Shown: positions 8,609 to 19,607, counted from the first letter of the stretch. The stretch is DNA of 64,000 bases from Usitatibacter rugosus (GCF_013003965.1 NZ_CP053069.1:4371419-4435418); one strand, 5' to 3'. A program made the numbers and translations. Notes: generated by a model not told the origin, from the letters alone.

Positions 8609-9883
8609 TCAAGAGGTGGAAGCGTCCAGCGCGACCACCGTCTTCTTCTTCCACCAGAGCAGCACCAGGCCCGGCAGGGCCGCGAGGAAGGTGACGAAGA
8701 AGAACGTCGACCAAGGCAACCCCATGTACTGCGGATCGGTCATGTACCCGGCAGCCGGCCCGACGTAGACGCGGCCCAGGGCAGCCAGCGCGGAGATGAG
8801 CGCGTACTGGAAGGCGGTGAAGCGCGGATTGCACAGCGCCATCTGCAGCGCCACGAAGGACGCCGTGCCCATGCCGCCGGCGAGCTGGTCGAAGCCGATG
8901 ACGGCGTAGAGCACCGCGTAGTCCTTGCCCGCGACGGCCAGCACCATGTAGCCCAGGTTGGAGATGGCCTGCAGGATGCCGAAGACCATCAGCGACTTGA
9001 AGAGACCCCAGCGCAGCATCAGCACGCCGCCCAGGACCACGCCGACCAGCGCGGCGATGAGCGCCATCACCTTGTTCGCGTAGGCCACGTCCTCGAGCGA
9101 GAAACCCACGCCGCGGATGAGGAAGGGCGTGGTGAGCGAGAGCGCGAAGGCGTCGCCCACCTTGTAGAGGATCACCATCGCCAGGAGGATCAGCGCGCCC
9201 GGGCGGCGGACGAACTCGAAGAGCGGCGCGAACACGGCCTCCTGCAGGTTGCGGGGCGGCGTGACGCCTTGCGGCTCCTTCGCCCAGAACACGCCGATGA
9301 TGCCGATGCCCATCAGGGCCGCCATCACGAAGTACGTGTTCTGCCAGCCGATCGCCGGAAGCCATGAGGTGCCCGAGGCCATCAGGAGCGCGAGCGCACC
9401 TGCAACCAGCAGCGCCATGCGATAGCCGACGACGAAGAACGCGCTGATGAGGCCGCGCTCCCGGGGGCTGGTCACCATATCCGTCCGGTAGGCGTCCGAG
9501 ACGACGTCCTGCGACGCGGAGGCGAAGGCGACGAACACGGCGATCAGCGCCATCGTCGTGATGTCCACGCCCGGCGAGTACATCGCCATCCAAACGATGC
9601 CGCCGATGAGGGCCACCTGCGTGATGAGGAGCCATCCGCGGCGACGGCCGAGGAAGGGCGGCGCGTAGCGGTCCATGAATGGCGCCCAGAGGAATTTGTA
9701 CGTGTAGGGCTGCTGGACCAGCGTGATCATGCCGAGCGCGACCAGGCTCACGCCCTCCACCGTGGCCCACGCCTGGAAGGTGGAGGTGACCAGCGAAATT
9801 GGAAGGCCCGAGGCGTAGCCGAGGAGGAGCAGGACCGCGAGCTTGCGATCGCGGAAAACGGCGGCATATGCGTTGGTGGCCAA
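8609..9883 (-). CDS. ampG: AmpG-like MFS permease
   Basis: This 424-residue, very hydrophobic protein has about 12 predicted membrane segments. The N-terminal pattern RDRKLAVLLLLGYASGLPI is followed by QPYTYKFLWAPFMDRYAPP. These match AmpG muropeptide permeases, which import anhydro-muropeptides for cell-wall recycling. The C-terminus ends in a short basic/acidic tail after LVLLWWKKK. It is convergent with metW and divergent from msrB. Some AmpG-like proteins have other or unknown substrates, and no recycling enzymes lie adjacent, so the substrate is inferred from family only. Confidence 0.85.
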   Translation of the reverse strand: MATNAYAAVFRDRKLAVLLLLGYASGLPISLVTSTFQAWATVEGVSLVALGMITLVQQPYTYKFLWAPFMDRYAPPFLGRRRGWLLITQVALIGGIVWMAMYSPGVDITTMALIAVFVAFASASQDVVSDAYRTDMVTSPRERGLISAFFVVGYRMALLVAGALALLMASGTSWLPAIGWQNTYFVMAALMGIGIIGVFWAKEPQGVTPPRNLQEAVFAPLFEFVRRPGALILLAMVILYKVGDAFALSLTTPFLIRGVGFSLEDVAYANKVMALIAALVGVVLGGVLMLRWGLFKSLMVFGILQAISNLGYMVLAVAGKDYAVLYAVIGFDQLAGGMGTASFVALQMALCNPRFTAFQYALISALAALGRVYVGPAAGYMTDPQYMGLPWSTFFFVTFLAALPGLVLLWWKKKTVVALDASTS

Positions 9884-9929
9884 GGTGGCGCAAGGATACC
9901 GGACGTAAGGTTTGGAGCAGCGCCCCGAC

Positions 9930-9935
9930 TATAAT
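9930..9935 (+). promoter_or_regulatory. possible -10 element for msrB
   Basis: A perfect TATAAT hexamer lies in the 130-base gap between the divergent ampG-like gene and msrB, about 79 bases before the msrB start. No good -35 match is seen at a 16-18 base spacing, so this is tentative. Confidence 0.35.
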
Positions 9936-9949
9936 TTCCCGACTGATTC

Positions 9950-9990
9950 CCCGCCCCCCGATTGAAGCGCTCGGGGGCAGGCTCCGCGGG
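9950..9990 (+). repeat. 41-nt stem-loop repeat, copy 1 (upstream of msrB)
   Basis: The outer stem is CCCGC (9950-9954) with GCGGG (9986-9990). The inner stem CCCCCGA pairs with TCGGGGG, followed by a CAGGCTCC spacer. It is a near copy, in the same orientation, of 10410-10450 on the other side of msrB. If the TATAAT at 9930 is used, this element lies in the msrB 5' leader. Confidence 0.8.
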
Positions 9991-10013
9991 GATGACCTGA
10001 CACGAGGATCGAC

Positions 10014-10406
10014 ATGGACAAGATCGTCAAGACCGAGGAGGAGTGGAAGAAGCTCCTCACGCCCGAGCAATACACGATCGCGCGCAAGCACGGCACCGAG
10101 CGCGCCTTCACCGGCCCGAACCACGACAGCAAGGAGCCGGGCGTCTATCACTGCGTGGCGTGCGACCTGCCGCTCTTCAACGCCAACACGAAGTTCGATT
10201 CCGGCACCGGATGGCCGAGCTTCTTCGCGCCCATCAGCCGGGAGAACGTGGGCGAGACGGTGGACAAGAGCTGGTTCATGACGCGAACCGAGGTGCACTG
10301 CGGGCGCTGCGGAGCGCACCTCGGCCACGTGTTCGACGACGGCCCCCAGCCCACGGGCCTGCGCTACTGCATGAACGGCACGGTGATGAAACTCGAGAAG
10401 GACTAG
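10014..10406 (+). CDS. msrB: peptide-methionine (R)-S-oxide reductase
   Basis: This is a 130-residue complete MsrB domain. The zinc-binding CxxC pairs are HCVACD (near residues 45-48) and [16 protein letters not shown] (near 94-97). The conserved GTGWPSFF is present, and the catalytic cysteine falls in LRYCMNG near residue 119. It reduces methionine-R-sulfoxide in proteins using thioredoxin. There is no signal peptide, so it is cytoplasmic. It is monocistronic and flanked by two copies of the same 41-nt stem-loop. Confidence 0.97.
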   Translation: MDKIVKTEEEWKKLLTPEQYTIARKHGTERAFTGPNHDSKEPGVYHCVACDLPLFNANTKFDSGTGWPSFFAPISRENVGETVDKSWFMTRTEVHCGRCGAHLGHVFDDGPQPTGLRYCMNGTVMKLEKD

Positions 10407-10409
10407 GCT

Positions 10410-10450
10410 CCCGCCCCCCGATAGATTCACTCGGGGGCATGCTTCGCGGG
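10410..10450 (+). repeat. 41-nt stem-loop repeat, copy 2 (downstream of msrB)
   Basis: The outer stem is CCCGC (10410-10414) with GCGGG (10446-10450), and the inner stem is CCCCCGA with TCGGGGG. It has the same length and orientation as copy 1, differing mainly in loop bases. It begins four bases after the msrB stop and could also act as a 3' hairpin for msrB. Confidence 0.8.
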
Positions 10451-10458
10451 AGCGACGG

Positions 10459-10809
10459 TCAGGCCGCGGGCTGGGCCTCGATCTTCCCGAGCTTCTCCAG
10501 CCGCAGGCGGATGGAGCTCACGGTGCGCGCGTGCTTGCGCGCGATCTCGAGCAGGGCGTGGCCGGCGTCGAAAGAGCCGGCCAGCGCCTGGTCCTCACCC
10601 TCCGTCCACGGCTTGCCGAAGTTGGCGGGCAAGCGCTCGCGGCGCTTCTCGCGCTCGACCTCCCGCTCCATCAGCTCCACGGCGGAGAAAAGCGCACGCA
10701 ACGTGCGCGGCTCGGAATACGGGCTTTCGTCGTTGAACGTTTCGCCGGTGAGCGGGTTGATGCCGTCGGCGAGCGCGCGGACGATGGGCAGTGCGGACTG
10801 CAGTTGCAT
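10459..10809 (-). CDS. small HTH/Myb-like hypothetical protein
   Basis: This is a 116-residue protein. The start at 10809 (MQLQSALPIV) was chosen because GGGAGG precedes it at good spacing; an upstream ATG at 10875 lacks this. Residues 1-25 include LADGINPLTGE. The C-terminal half carries KPWTEGEDQALAGSFDAG followed by LLEIARKHARTVSSIRLRLEKLG, a Myb/HTH-like pattern also seen at the ends of some helicases and in stand-alone proteins. Nucleic-acid binding is likely by inference, but the role is unknown. It lies downstream of the ABC-F gene on the same strand. Confidence 0.65.
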   Translation of the reverse strand: MQLQSALPIVRALADGINPLTGETFNDESPYSEPRTLRALFSAVELMEREVEREKRRERLPANFGKPWTEGEDQALAGSFDAGHALLEIARKHARTVSSIRLRLEKLGKIEAQPAA

Positions 10810-10878
10810 GGGAACCTCCCTGGTTGAGATGGATGGGCCCATCGCATGCAGGGGGGCGAGTGGCTCCCCGAACAACGC

Positions 10879-12789
10879 CTACTCGCGGACGCGGTTGACC
10901 TCGGCATCGAGGGCGGCCTGCTGCCACAGCCAGTCCTCCTCCAGCGTGGCGATGCGGGTCGCGACCTCGCCGCGGCGCTGCAGCACGGTCTTCAGCCGGT
11001 CCTTGTGGGCTTCCTCGTAGGCCTCGCCGGATGCGAGCCACGCCTCGGCCTCCGCGCTTTCCTTCTGCAGCACCTCGAGCTCGGTCTCGATGGCGCGGAT
11101 CTTCTTCTCGAAGGGCTTCCTGACATCCGCGGTCCGCTGCCGGGCTTCGGCTTGCGAGCGGCGCTCGGCCTTCCGGTCGACAACACCGGCCTTCTCTTCG
11201 CGCTGCGTGCCGCGCGCGTGATAGGCCTTGGCCCACTCCTTGTAGTCGTCGAGATCGCCATCGAACGGGACCACCGCACCGTCCGCCACGAGCAGCCACT
11301 GGTCCGTGGCGGCGGCGAGCAGCGCACGGTCGTGCGCGACGACCACGAGGGCGCCTTCGAAATCCGTGAGCGCCTGCGCCAGCGACTCGCGCATCTCGAT
11401 GTCGAGGTGGTTCGTGGGCTCGTCGAGCAGCAGCAGGTTGGGACGCTGCCAGACGATGAGCGCCAATGCCAGGCGCGCCTTCTCGCCGCCGGAGAGGCTC
11501 GCGGAGGCCTGCATGACCTGGTCGCCGCGGAAATCGAAGCCCCCGAGGAAGTCGCGCAGCTCCTGCTCGCGTACGCCCGGCGCGATGTGGCCGAGGTGCC
11601 AGAGCGCGCTTTCTTCCAGGCGCAACTGGTCGACCTGGTGCTGCGCGAAGTAACCCACGCGAAGGCCCTGCGCGCGTTGCAGCTCGCCCGAGAGCAGCGG
11701 GAGGTTGCCGACCACCGATTTCAGCAGCGTCGACTTGCCTGCGCCGTTCGGCCCCAGCAAACCGATCGCATCGCCCAGCATCACGCTCCACTCGATGCCC
11801 GAGAGGACCGCCTTCGTGCCGTAGCCGAGGTTCGCCTCCTCCAGGCGGAAGAGCGTCCTCGGTTTTTCCGCCGGCTCGCGGAAGGTGAAGGTGAATGGCG
11901 AGTCCACGTGCGCGGCCGCGATGCGCTCCAGCTTCTCCAGCGCCTTGATGCGGCTTTGCGCCTGGGCGGCCTTGGTCGCCTTCGCCCGGAAGCGCGCGAT
12001 GAAGGCCTCCAGGTGCGCGATGGACTTCTGCTGCTTCTCGTACGACGCCTGCTGGAGTGCCAAGCGATCGGCGCGCTGCGTCTCGAACGCCGAGTAGTTG
12101 CCCGCGTAGGTGTTCAACTTGCGGTTCTCGATGTGCACGATGGATTGCGCCACCGTGTCGAGGAACTCGCGGTCGTGGGTGATCAGGAGCACGGCACCCG
12201 CGTAGGCCTTGAGCCAGTCCTCCAGCCACATCACGGCATCGAGGTCGAGGTGGTTCGTGGGCTCGTCCAGCAGCAGCAGGTCCGCCCGGCACATGAGCGC
12301 ACGCGCGAGGTTCAACCGCATGCGCCAGCCCCCGGAGAACGATGCAACGGGGCGTGCTTGCGCTTCGGCATCGAAGCCGAGACCGCCCAGCATGCTCTGC
12401 GCACGCGACCGCGCCTGGTAGCCGCCGATCTCCTCGAAGCGCGAATGCAGGTGGGCGAGCTCCTCGCCTTCCTCGTGCGAAGCCTCGGCAGCGGCGATCG
12501 CGGCTTCGATCTCGCGCAGCTCCACGTCGCCATCGAGCGCGAACTCGATCGCGGGGCGGTCGACCGCCGGCGTTTCCTGCGAGACGTGCGAGAGCACCCA
12601 GCGCGGCGGGTAAGCGACTTCGCCCGAGTCCGCGTGCAGCTCGTTCAGCACAAGAGCGAACACGCTCGACTTGCCGGCGCCGTTGGGCCCGACGAAGCCC
12701 ACCTTGTGGCCCGGGTGCACGTTCATCGAGGCGTCGTCGAGAAGCACCCTCGCGCCGCGGCGCAGCGTTACGTTGGAGATGCGAAGCAA
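10879..12789 (-). CDS. yheS: ABC-F family ATPase (YheS-like)
   Basis: This 636-residue protein has two ABC ATPase domains and no membrane part. Walker A motifs are GPNGAGKSS (near residue 35) and GPNGAGKST (near 350). Signatures ASFSGGWRMRL and ASLSGGEKARL, and Walker B LLLDEPTNHLD, each occur. The interdomain linker is followed by a charged C-terminal coiled coil (about 535-636). The N-terminal pattern with VLSHVSQETPAVD matches YheS rather than EttA or Uup. ABC-F proteins act on the ribosome. It lies three bases from exonuclease III on the same strand. Confidence 0.9.
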   Translation of the reverse strand: MLRISNVTLRRGARVLLDDASMNVHPGHKVGFVGPNGAGKSSVFALVLNELHADSGEVAYPPRWVLSHVSQETPAVDRPAIEFALDGDVELREIEAAIAAAEASHEEGEELAHLHSRFEEIGGYQARSRAQSMLGGLGFDAEAQARPVASFSGGWRMRLNLARALMCRADLLLLDEPTNHLDLDAVMWLEDWLKAYAGAVLLITHDREFLDTVAQSIVHIENRKLNTYAGNYSAFETQRADRLALQQASYEKQQKSIAHLEAFIARFRAKATKAAQAQSRIKALEKLERIAAAHVDSPFTFTFREPAEKPRTLFRLEEANLGYGTKAVLSGIEWSVMLGDAIGLLGPNGAGKSTLLKSVVGNLPLLSGELQRAQGLRVGYFAQHQVDQLRLEESALWHLGHIAPGVREQELRDFLGGFDFRGDQVMQASASLSGGEKARLALALIVWQRPNLLLLDEPTNHLDIEMRESLAQALTDFEGALVVVAHDRALLAAATDQWLLVADGAVVPFDGDLDDYKEWAKAYHARGTQREEKAGVVDRKAERRSQAEARQRTADVRKPFEKKIRAIETELEVLQKESAEAEAWLASGEAYEEAHKDRLKTVLQRRGEVATRIATLEEDWLWQQAALDAEVNRVRE

Positions 12790-12792
12790 GGT

Positions 12793-13566
12793 CTAGATCT
12801 TGTAGTCGTAGTCGATGGTGAGCGGCGCGTGGTCGGAGAAGCGCTTCGTCTTGTAGATCGAAGCCTTGCGCGCGAGCTTGCCGATCCCGGGGGTGGCGAC
12901 CTGGTAGTCGATGCGCCAACCGACATTCTTGTTATACGCGTCGCCGCGGTTCGACCAGAACGTGTAGTGGTCGGGGCCCTGCTCGACGACGCGGAAGGCA
13001 TCGACCCAGCCCACGCGCTCGAAGATCTCCGTCATCCACTTCCGCTCCTCGGGGAGGAAGCCCGAGTTCTTCTGGTTCGAGCGCCAGTTGCGCAGATCGA
13101 TCTCCTTGTGCGCGATGTTCCAGTCGCCGCACAGCACGATCTCGCGTCCGCATTTGTGCATCTGCTCCAGGCGCGGCAGGAAGCGCTCCATGAAGGAGAA
13201 CTTGCGCGCCTGCGCTTCCTCGCCGCTGGAGCCCGATGGAAGATAGAGCGAGATCACCGAGAGCTTGCCGATATCCACCTGCAGGAAACGGCCCTGTTGA
13301 TCGATGTCCTTGATGCCGAGTCCGATGACGACCTTGTCGGGCTCGTACTTCGTGTAGATGGCCACGCCCGCATAGCCCTTCTTCTCGGCCGGATGGAAGA
13401 AGGCGTGAAAGCCCGGCGGCGCGAGGAGCTCCTTCGAAAGGTCGGCTTCCTGCGCCTTGATCTCCTGCAGGCACACGATGTCGGGCTTCTGGCGCTTCAT
13501 CCAGGGCAGGAAGCCCTTGGCGGCCGCGGAGCGCAGCCCGTTCACATTTAACGTCACGATACGCAT
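12793..13566 (-). CDS. xth: exodeoxyribonuclease III
   Basis: This is a 257-residue protein of the endonuclease/exonuclease/phosphatase fold. Active-site segments are [19 protein letters not shown] (metal Glu), [14 protein letters not shown] and the C-terminal [11 protein letters not shown]. It acts on AP sites and 3' blocks in base-excision repair. It is divergent from pyrE, an arrangement seen in many betaproteobacteria. A second member of the family is at 51317-52096; the two differ clearly in sequence. Confidence 0.93.
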   Translation of the reverse strand: MRIVTLNVNGLRSAAAKGFLPWMKRQKPDIVCLQEIKAQEADLSKELLAPPGFHAFFHPAEKKGYAGVAIYTKYEPDKVVIGLGIKDIDQQGRFLQVDIGKLSVISLYLPSGSSGEEAQARKFSFMERFLPRLEQMHKCGREIVLCGDWNIAHKEIDLRNWRSNQKNSGFLPEERKWMTEIFERVGWVDAFRVVEQGPDHYTFWSNRGDAYNKNVGWRIDYQVATPGIGKLARKASIYKTKRFSDHAPLTIDYDYKI

Positions 13567-13630
13567 GGATTACCGGCAGTTCCCGCCGGATCGAGGCAAA
13601 ATAGCGCGTATCGTACCTGCCCGGACCCCG

Positions 13631-14308
13631 ATGAGCGCCGCTTCCGCCGCCGCGAACCCCGATCCCCGAGCCTTCCGGCGAGAGTTTGTCGACTTCGCCA
13701 TCCGTGTCGGGGTGCTGCGCTTCGGCGAGTTCAAGACCAAGGCGGGCCGCCTGTCCCCCTACTTCTTCAACGCCGGCCTTTTCAACGACGGCGCCAGCCT
13801 GGGCGAGCTGTCCCGTTTCTACGCCCAGGCCGCCCTGGCGTCGGGAATCCGGTTTGACCTCCTGTTCGGACCCGCATACAAAGGCATCACGCTCGCTGCC
13901 GGCACGGCCATGGCGCTTGCCGCGTTGGGTCACAATGTGCCGTACAGCTTCAACCGCAAGGAGGCGAAGGACCATGGGGAAGGGGGCAACATCGTCGGAG
14001 CACCCCTGTCGGGCCGGGTCCTGGTCGTGGACGACGTGATTTCAGCGGGGACATCGGTGCGGGAGTCGATGGAGCTGATCCGCCAGGCGGGAGCGGCCGC
14101 CGCTGGCGTGCTAATTGCTGTCGATCGTCAGGAGAAGGGTCAGGGCGAGCTCTCGGCCACGCAGGAAGTCGGCCGGGATTTCGGCGTGCCCGTCGCGGCC
14201 ATCGCCACCCTGGACGACATCCTGGCGACCCTGCGGAGCCGGCCGGACCAGAAGTCGAACATCGAGAACATCGAGGATTACCGGCGGCGCTACGGCGTCG
14301 CCGCCTGA
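13631..14308 (+). CDS. pyrE: orotate phosphoribosyltransferase
   Basis: This 225-residue enzyme converts orotate and PRPP to OMP in pyrimidine synthesis. The PRPP-binding motif [13 protein letters not shown] is near residues 132-144. The conserved [12 protein letters not shown] and [10 protein letters not shown] segments are present, and the C-terminus [11 protein letters not shown] is typical. The ATG at 13631 was chosen over earlier in-frame ATGs, which overlap the divergent exonuclease III gene. The other pyrimidine genes of this window are far away, at 54.8-57.5 kb. Confidence 0.96.
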   Translation: MSAASAAANPDPRAFRREFVDFAIRVGVLRFGEFKTKAGRLSPYFFNAGLFNDGASLGELSRFYAQAALASGIRFDLLFGPAYKGITLAAGTAMALAALGHNVPYSFNRKEAKDHGEGGNIVGAPLSGRVLVVDDVISAGTSVRESMELIRQAGAAAAGVLIAVDRQEKGQGELSATQEVGRDFGVPVAAIATLDDILATLRSRPDQKSNIENIEDYRRRYGVAA

Positions 14309-14369
14309 ACGAAGTGTCGGAACGGGCGGCCCATGCCGCTGCCCGCCGATGGCGCACATAGGGATGACA

Positions 14370-15161
14370 ATGAGAAAGGTGCTTTTCCTGGTGGTGGCGG
14401 CACTCGCGGCGGGCAGCTCGCACGCGGCGTACCGTTGCGTGGATGAAAAAGGCGTAACCCACATCGGCGACACGCCTCCGGCCGCTTGCGCCAAGGTGCC
14501 GCTGTTCGAGATCTCCACCTCCGGCACGGTGCTGCGCAAGATCGACCCCACGCCCACCGCCGAGGAAGCCAAGAGCCGCGAGGCCGAGGCCGCGGACCGC
14601 AAGGAGAAGGAAAAGCAGGCCGCCGAGCAGCGCCGCAAGGACATCGCGCTGATGGCCACCTACAGCAGTCCCGCCGAGCTGGACATGGCCCGCGACCGCA
14701 ACGTCGAGCCGGTGCAGGCGCGCATCCGCCTCACCCAGGAACGCATTACCGCCGTCGACAAGCGCGCCCAGGAGCTCTCCGACGAGATGGAGTTCTACAA
14801 GGCCGGCAAGAGCAAGGCGGCGAAGAAGGCCGAGATGCCCGCCCAGCTCTCCGCCGACCACGAACGCGTCCAGGCGGAGAAGGTGTCGCTGCAGAAGAGC
14901 ATCGCCCAGTACGAGAAGGAAATCGCCGACATCCGCGCCAAGTACGACGGGGACAAGAAGCGCTGGGCCGAGCTCAAGACCAATCCCGGTCTGGTGCGCA
15001 ACGACGCCAACGCGCCGTCCACCGCGGTGCCGCTCAACTGGTCCCGGGGCAGCGCCAAGTGCGGCGACAAGACCCTCTCCTGCCGCCGCGGCGAGTCGTT
15101 CCTGTGCCTGAAGACCGACGGCACGTGGCAGACCGTCGCCTGCGAAGCGCCCCGCCTCTAG
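14370..15161 (+). CDS. exported DUF4124-domain protein with coiled coil
   Basis: This is a 263-residue protein. A signal peptide (MRKVLFLVVAALAAGSSHA) is followed at once by a DUF4124 motif (AYRCVDEKGVTHIGDTPP, about residues 20-38). A long charged coiled-coil region (about 60-205) follows, then a small Cys-containing C-terminal part with four cysteines. The ATG at 14370 has AGGG six bases upstream; an ATG two codons earlier is also possible. DUF4124 proteins are common envelope proteins of betaproteobacteria with no agreed function. It is convergent with gatB, three bases away. Confidence 0.75.
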   Translation: MRKVLFLVVAALAAGSSHAAYRCVDEKGVTHIGDTPPAACAKVPLFEISTSGTVLRKIDPTPTAEEAKSREAEAADRKEKEKQAAEQRRKDIALMATYSSPAELDMARDRNVEPVQARIRLTQERITAVDKRAQELSDEMEFYKAGKSKAAKKAEMPAQLSADHERVQAEKVSLQKSIAQYEKEIADIRAKYDGDKKRWAELKTNPGLVRNDANAPSTAVPLNWSRGSAKCGDKTLSCRRGESFLCLKTDGTWQTVACEAPRL

Positions 15162-15164
15162 ACG

Positions 15165-16709
15165 CTAGCCCAGCTTCGCCCGGAGGATCGCGTTCACCTG
15201 CGCGGGGTTGGCTTTGCCCTGCGTGGCTTTCATCACCTGGCCCACGAGCGCGTTGAAGGCCTTCTCCTTGCCGGAGCGGAAGTCCTCGACCAGCTTCGGG
15301 TTGGCGGCCATCACCTGGTCGACCGCGGCCTCGACCGCGCCCGAATCCGAGATCTGCTTGAGTCCTCGCATTTCGACAATGGCATCCACTGCATCCGTCG
15401 CATTCGCGTGCTCATGAACTGAGACGTTGATAACTCGCCCGCCTGTCGGTGGATCTCCTTGCGGGCCCCAAAGCACCTCAAAAACGTCTTTCGCTGTTCG
15501 GCTGCTGAGCGTTTGGTCGAATACGCGATGTATCAATCCAGCTATGGCCATTGGACGCACTGGCGACTGGTCAATGGTCAGGGCCGTTTCGTTCAGCTTC
15601 GCGGACATCGCACCTACAAGCCAATTGCACACAGCTCTTGCGACACCCGTTTCTCTCGTATCGACAAAACGTACATCAGCCTCAAGAGTTCGCAAAGTTG
15701 CCGAAACCGACTCCTCAAAGAACTCTGCCATCTCTCTCGACGAGGTTAGAAAGCTAGCTTCGGCAGCTCCCAGCTTGTAGTGCTCGACGTAGTGGCGCTT
15801 TCGCTCTGCTGGTAGCGGAGGGAGATTCGACTCGATCTCAGCGATCCAGTCAGCACCGATCGCGAGCGGCAGCAGGTCGGGGTCGGGGAAGTAGCGGTAG
15901 TCCTGCGCGTCTTCCTTCGAGCGCATCGAGCGCGTCTCGTCGCGGTCGGCGTCGTAGAGGCGCGTCTCCTGCACGATCTTGCCGCCGTCCTCGATCACCT
16001 CGATCTGGCGGCGGATCTCGAACTCGATCGCCTTCTCGAGGAAGCGGAAGGAGTTCACGTTCTTGATCTCGCAGCGCGTGCCCAGCTTGGGATCGCCGAC
16101 CTTGCGCACCGAGACGTTGGCGTCGCAGCGGAACGAGCCCTCCTGCATGTTGCCGTCGCAGATGCCGATCCAGCGCACGAGCGAATGCAGCGCCTTCGCG
16201 TACGCCACCGCCTCGGCCGAGGAGCGCATGTCGGGCTCGGTCACGATCTCCAGCAGCGGCGTGCCGGCGCGGTTCAGGTCCACGCCCGAGGTGCCGGGCA
16301 CCGCGTCGTGCAGCAGCTTGCCCGCGTCCTCCTCGAGGTGGGCGCGCGTGAGGTGGACGACCTTCTCCTCGCCATCCAGCAGGAACGCGAGCGTGCCGCC
16401 GGCGACGACGGGCTGCTCGTACTGGCTGATCTGGTAGCCCTTCGGGAGGTCGGGGTAGAAGTAGTTCTTGCGCGCGAAGATGCAGCGCGGCGCGATGGTG
16501 CCGCCGACCGCGAGGCCGAAGCGGATCGCGCGCTCGACGGCACCCTTGTTCAACACCGGCAGCGTCCCCGGCAGCGCGATATCCACGGCCGAGGCCTGCG
16601 TGTTGGGCTCGGCACCGAACGTCGTAGCCGCGCCCGAGAAGATCTTCGATGCCGTCGTGAGCTGCGCGTGCGTCTCGAGGCCGATGACGACTTCCCAGCC
16701 GGCTTTCAT
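15165..16709 (-). CDS. gatB: Asp/Glu-tRNA amidotransferase subunit B
   Basis: GatB activates misacylated Glu-tRNA(Gln) or Asp-tRNA(Asn) for amidation with GatA and GatC. The product is 514 residues, longer than the usual 475-490. The start [13 protein letters not shown] and the motifs [18 protein letters not shown] and EDAGKLLHD are canonical, as is the C-terminal [17 protein letters not shown]. About residues 290-448 (15360-15845) differ: base composition falls sharply, and the protein carries extra stretches such as [20 protein letters not shown]. The frame stays open, so the gene is probably functional. It overlaps gatA by four bases. Confidence 0.95.
   Translation of the reverse strand: MKAGWEVVIGLETHAQLTTASKIFSGAATTFGAEPNTQASAVDIALPGTLPVLNKGAVERAIRFGLAVGGTIAPRCIFARKNYFYPDLPKGYQISQYEQPVVAGGTLAFLLDGEEKVVHLTRAHLEEDAGKLLHDAVPGTSGVDLNRAGTPLLEIVTEPDMRSSAEAVAYAKALHSLVRWIGICDGNMQEGSFRCDANVSVRKVGDPKLGTRCEIKNVNSFRFLEKAIEFEIRRQIEVIEDGGKIVQETRLYDADRDETRSMRSKEDAQDYRYFPDPDLLPLAIGADWIAEIESNLPPLPAERKRHYVEHYKLGAAEASFLTSSREMAEFFEESVSATLRTLEADVRFVDTRETGVARAVCNWLVGAMSAKLNETALTIDQSPVRPMAIAGLIHRVFDQTLSSRTAKDVFEVLWGPQGDPPTGGRVINVSVHEHANATDAVDAIVEMRGLKQISDSGAVEAAVDQVMAANPKLVEDFRSGKEKAFNALVGQVMKATQGKANPAQVNAILRAKLG
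15360..15845. other. low-GC atypical patch inside gatB
   Basis: By hand count 158 of 300 bases are G or C at 15481-15780 (about 53%), against about 67% at 15241-15300 and 65-70% at 16081-16200. Codon choice also shifts to A/T-ending codons. The patch encodes the helical linker and the start of the tail domain of GatB. It looks like replacement by recombination with a lower-GC donor, though a diverged lineage-specific segment is possible. Confidence 0.65.
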
Positions 16710-18163
16710 GCCGCGCCTTTCGGCTCGCGCTGGTGCCAGTCGGTCGCCTGCTGGAAGGCGTGCGCCACGGCGAGCATCCTCGCCTCGTCGAAGTAGTTGC
16801 CGACGATCTGCAGGCCGACGGGCCGCCCCTTGTTGCCGAAGCCGCACGGGATCGACATCCCCGGCAACCCCGCGAGGTTGATGGGGATCGTGTAGAGGTC
16901 GTCCAGGTACATCTGCACCGGGTCCGTGACCTTCGAGCCGATGTCGTAGGCGACCGTCGGCGCGGCCGGGCCCATGATGACGTCGCATTTCGCGAAGGCT
17001 TCGGTGAAGTCGCGCGCGATGAGGCGGCGGATCTTCTGCGCCTGCAGGTAGTAAGCGTCGTAGTAGCCGTGCGAGAGCACGTACGTGCCGATCATGATCC
17101 TGCGCTTCACCTCGGGGCCGAAGCCCTCGGCGCGCGACTTCTTGTAGAGGTCCATCAGGTCGGTGTACTTCTCCGCGCGGTGGCCGTAGCGCACGCCGTC
17201 GAATCGCGAGAGATTGGACGATGCCTCGGCCGGCGCCAGCACGTAGTACACGGGCACCGAGAGGCCCTGGTTCGGCAGGCTCACGTCCACGACCGTGGCG
17301 CCGAGCTTCTTGTATTCCTCGACGGCGGCGAGGATCGGATCGGTCACGTCTCGCGCCACGTCCTTCGTGAAGTACTCCTTCGGCAGGCCGATCCGCAGGC
17401 CCTTCACGCCGCGCGCGAGGCCGCCGACGTAGTCGTCCTTCGGATGGTCCAGGCATGTCGAATCGCGCGGATCGTACGAGGCCATCACGTCGAGCAGCAT
17501 CGCGAGGTCTTCGGCGCTCTTGGCGATGCAGCCTGCCTGGTCGAGCGACGAAGCGAACGCCACCATCCCGAAACGGGAGACGCGCCCATACGTGGGACGC
17601 AGGCCGCTCACTCCGGTGAACGACGCAGGCTGGCGGATCGAGCCGCCGGTATCGGTGGCGGTGGCTGCCGGCGCGATGCGCGCGGCGACGGCGGCGGCGG
17701 AACCGCCGGAGCTGCCGCCAGGCACCGCGTTCGTGTCCCAGGGGTTGCGCACGCACCCGTAGGCGGAGTTCTCGCAGGACGAGCCCATCGCGAATTCGTC
17801 CATGTTCGCCTTGCCGAGGATGACGGCGCCGGCGCGGTCGAACTGCTCGATCACGTGGGCGTCGTAGGGCGAGACGAAGTTGGAGAGGATCTTCGAGCCG
17901 CTCGTGGTGCGCCATCCCTTCGCGCAGAAGAGATCCTTGTGCGCGACGGGAATGCCGGTGAGCGGGGCCACGTCGCCCTTCGCGATGCGGGCGTCGGCGG
18001 CGCGCGCCTGTACCAGGCTCTTCTCGCGATCGACGGTGATGAACGCGTTCAGCACCGGCTGCGCGCGCTCGATGCGGTCGAGGAAATGCGTGGTGAGCTC
18101 CACGCTGGAAACCTTGCGTGCGGCCAGTTGCGCCGAGAGCGCCTTCAGGGTGTCGCGATGCAC
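16706..18163 (-). CDS. gatA: Asp/Glu-tRNA amidotransferase subunit A
   Basis: This 485-residue amidase-signature enzyme releases ammonia from glutamine for the GatCAB complex. The catalytic Lys is in PVAHKDLF (near residue 76). The Ser-rich loop is [15 protein letters not shown] (near 148-162), and the nucleophile Ser lies in [13 protein letters not shown] (near 170-182). The length is normal. It sits between gatC (two bases upstream) and gatB (overlap ATGA). The operon is divergent from mreB. Confidence 0.96.
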   Translation of the reverse strand: MHRDTLKALSAQLAARKVSSVELTTHFLDRIERAQPVLNAFITVDREKSLVQARAADARIAKGDVAPLTGIPVAHKDLFCAKGWRTTSGSKILSNFVSPYDAHVIEQFDRAGAVILGKANMDEFAMGSSCENSAYGCVRNPWDTNAVPGGSSGGSAAAVAARIAPAATATDTGGSIRQPASFTGVSGLRPTYGRVSRFGMVAFASSLDQAGCIAKSAEDLAMLLDVMASYDPRDSTCLDHPKDDYVGGLARGVKGLRIGLPKEYFTKDVARDVTDPILAAVEEYKKLGATVVDVSLPNQGLSVPVYYVLAPAEASSNLSRFDGVRYGHRAEKYTDLMDLYKKSRAEGFGPEVKRRIMIGTYVLSHGYYDAYYLQAQKIRRLIARDFTEAFAKCDVIMGPAAPTVAYDIGSKVTDPVQMYLDDLYTIPINLAGLPGMSIPCGFGNKGRPVGLQIVGNYFDEARMLAVAHAFQQATDWHQREPKGAA

Positions 18164-18165
18164 GG

Positions 18166-18450
18166 CTACTCGATCACTTTCGGGACGAGATAGAGGCCGT
18201 CTTCGGCTTGCGGGGCGAGGGCCAGGAAATCGTCGCGCCGGTCCGGCTCGGTGACCACGTCATCGCGCAGGCGCTGCGTGACTTCCTGGGGATGCGACAT
18301 CGGCTCGACGCCCTTCGTGTCGACCGCGGACATCTGGTCGACCATCGCGAGGATCGAGTTCATCTGCGCCTGCATGGCTTCCGCCTCGGCCGCGGAGAGC
18401 TCGAGCCGGGCGAGGTGGGCAATGCGCTGGACGTCCTGGAGGGAAAGCAT
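18166..18450 (-). CDS. gatC: Asp/Glu-tRNA amidotransferase subunit C
   Basis: This 94-residue small subunit stabilises GatA. The N-terminal [13 protein letters not shown] and the middle [25 protein letters not shown] are the conserved GatC features. It is first in the gatCAB operon, with its start 107 bases from the divergent mreB start. The organism therefore probably makes Gln-tRNA and/or Asn-tRNA by the indirect route. Confidence 0.95.
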   Translation of the reverse strand: MLSLQDVQRIAHLARLELSAAEAEAMQAQMNSILAMVDQMSAVDTKGVEPMSHPQEVTQRLRDDVVTEPDRRDDFLALAPQAEDGLYLVPKVIE

Positions 18451-18466
18451 GCAAAAAATCGCCTAA

Positions 18467-19600
<1,134 letters not shown>

Positions 19601-19607
19601 TGCAGCG

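Noticed and set aside
15459-15757. Short plus-strand frames inside gatB
   Set aside because: They exist because of the low-GC patch; they have no ribosome sites, and the gatB frame remains intact.
15165-17915. A single 916-codon gatB frame extended upstream of 16709
   Set aside because: The first 400 codons are a shadow of gatA; GatB homology begins at the ATG at 16709.
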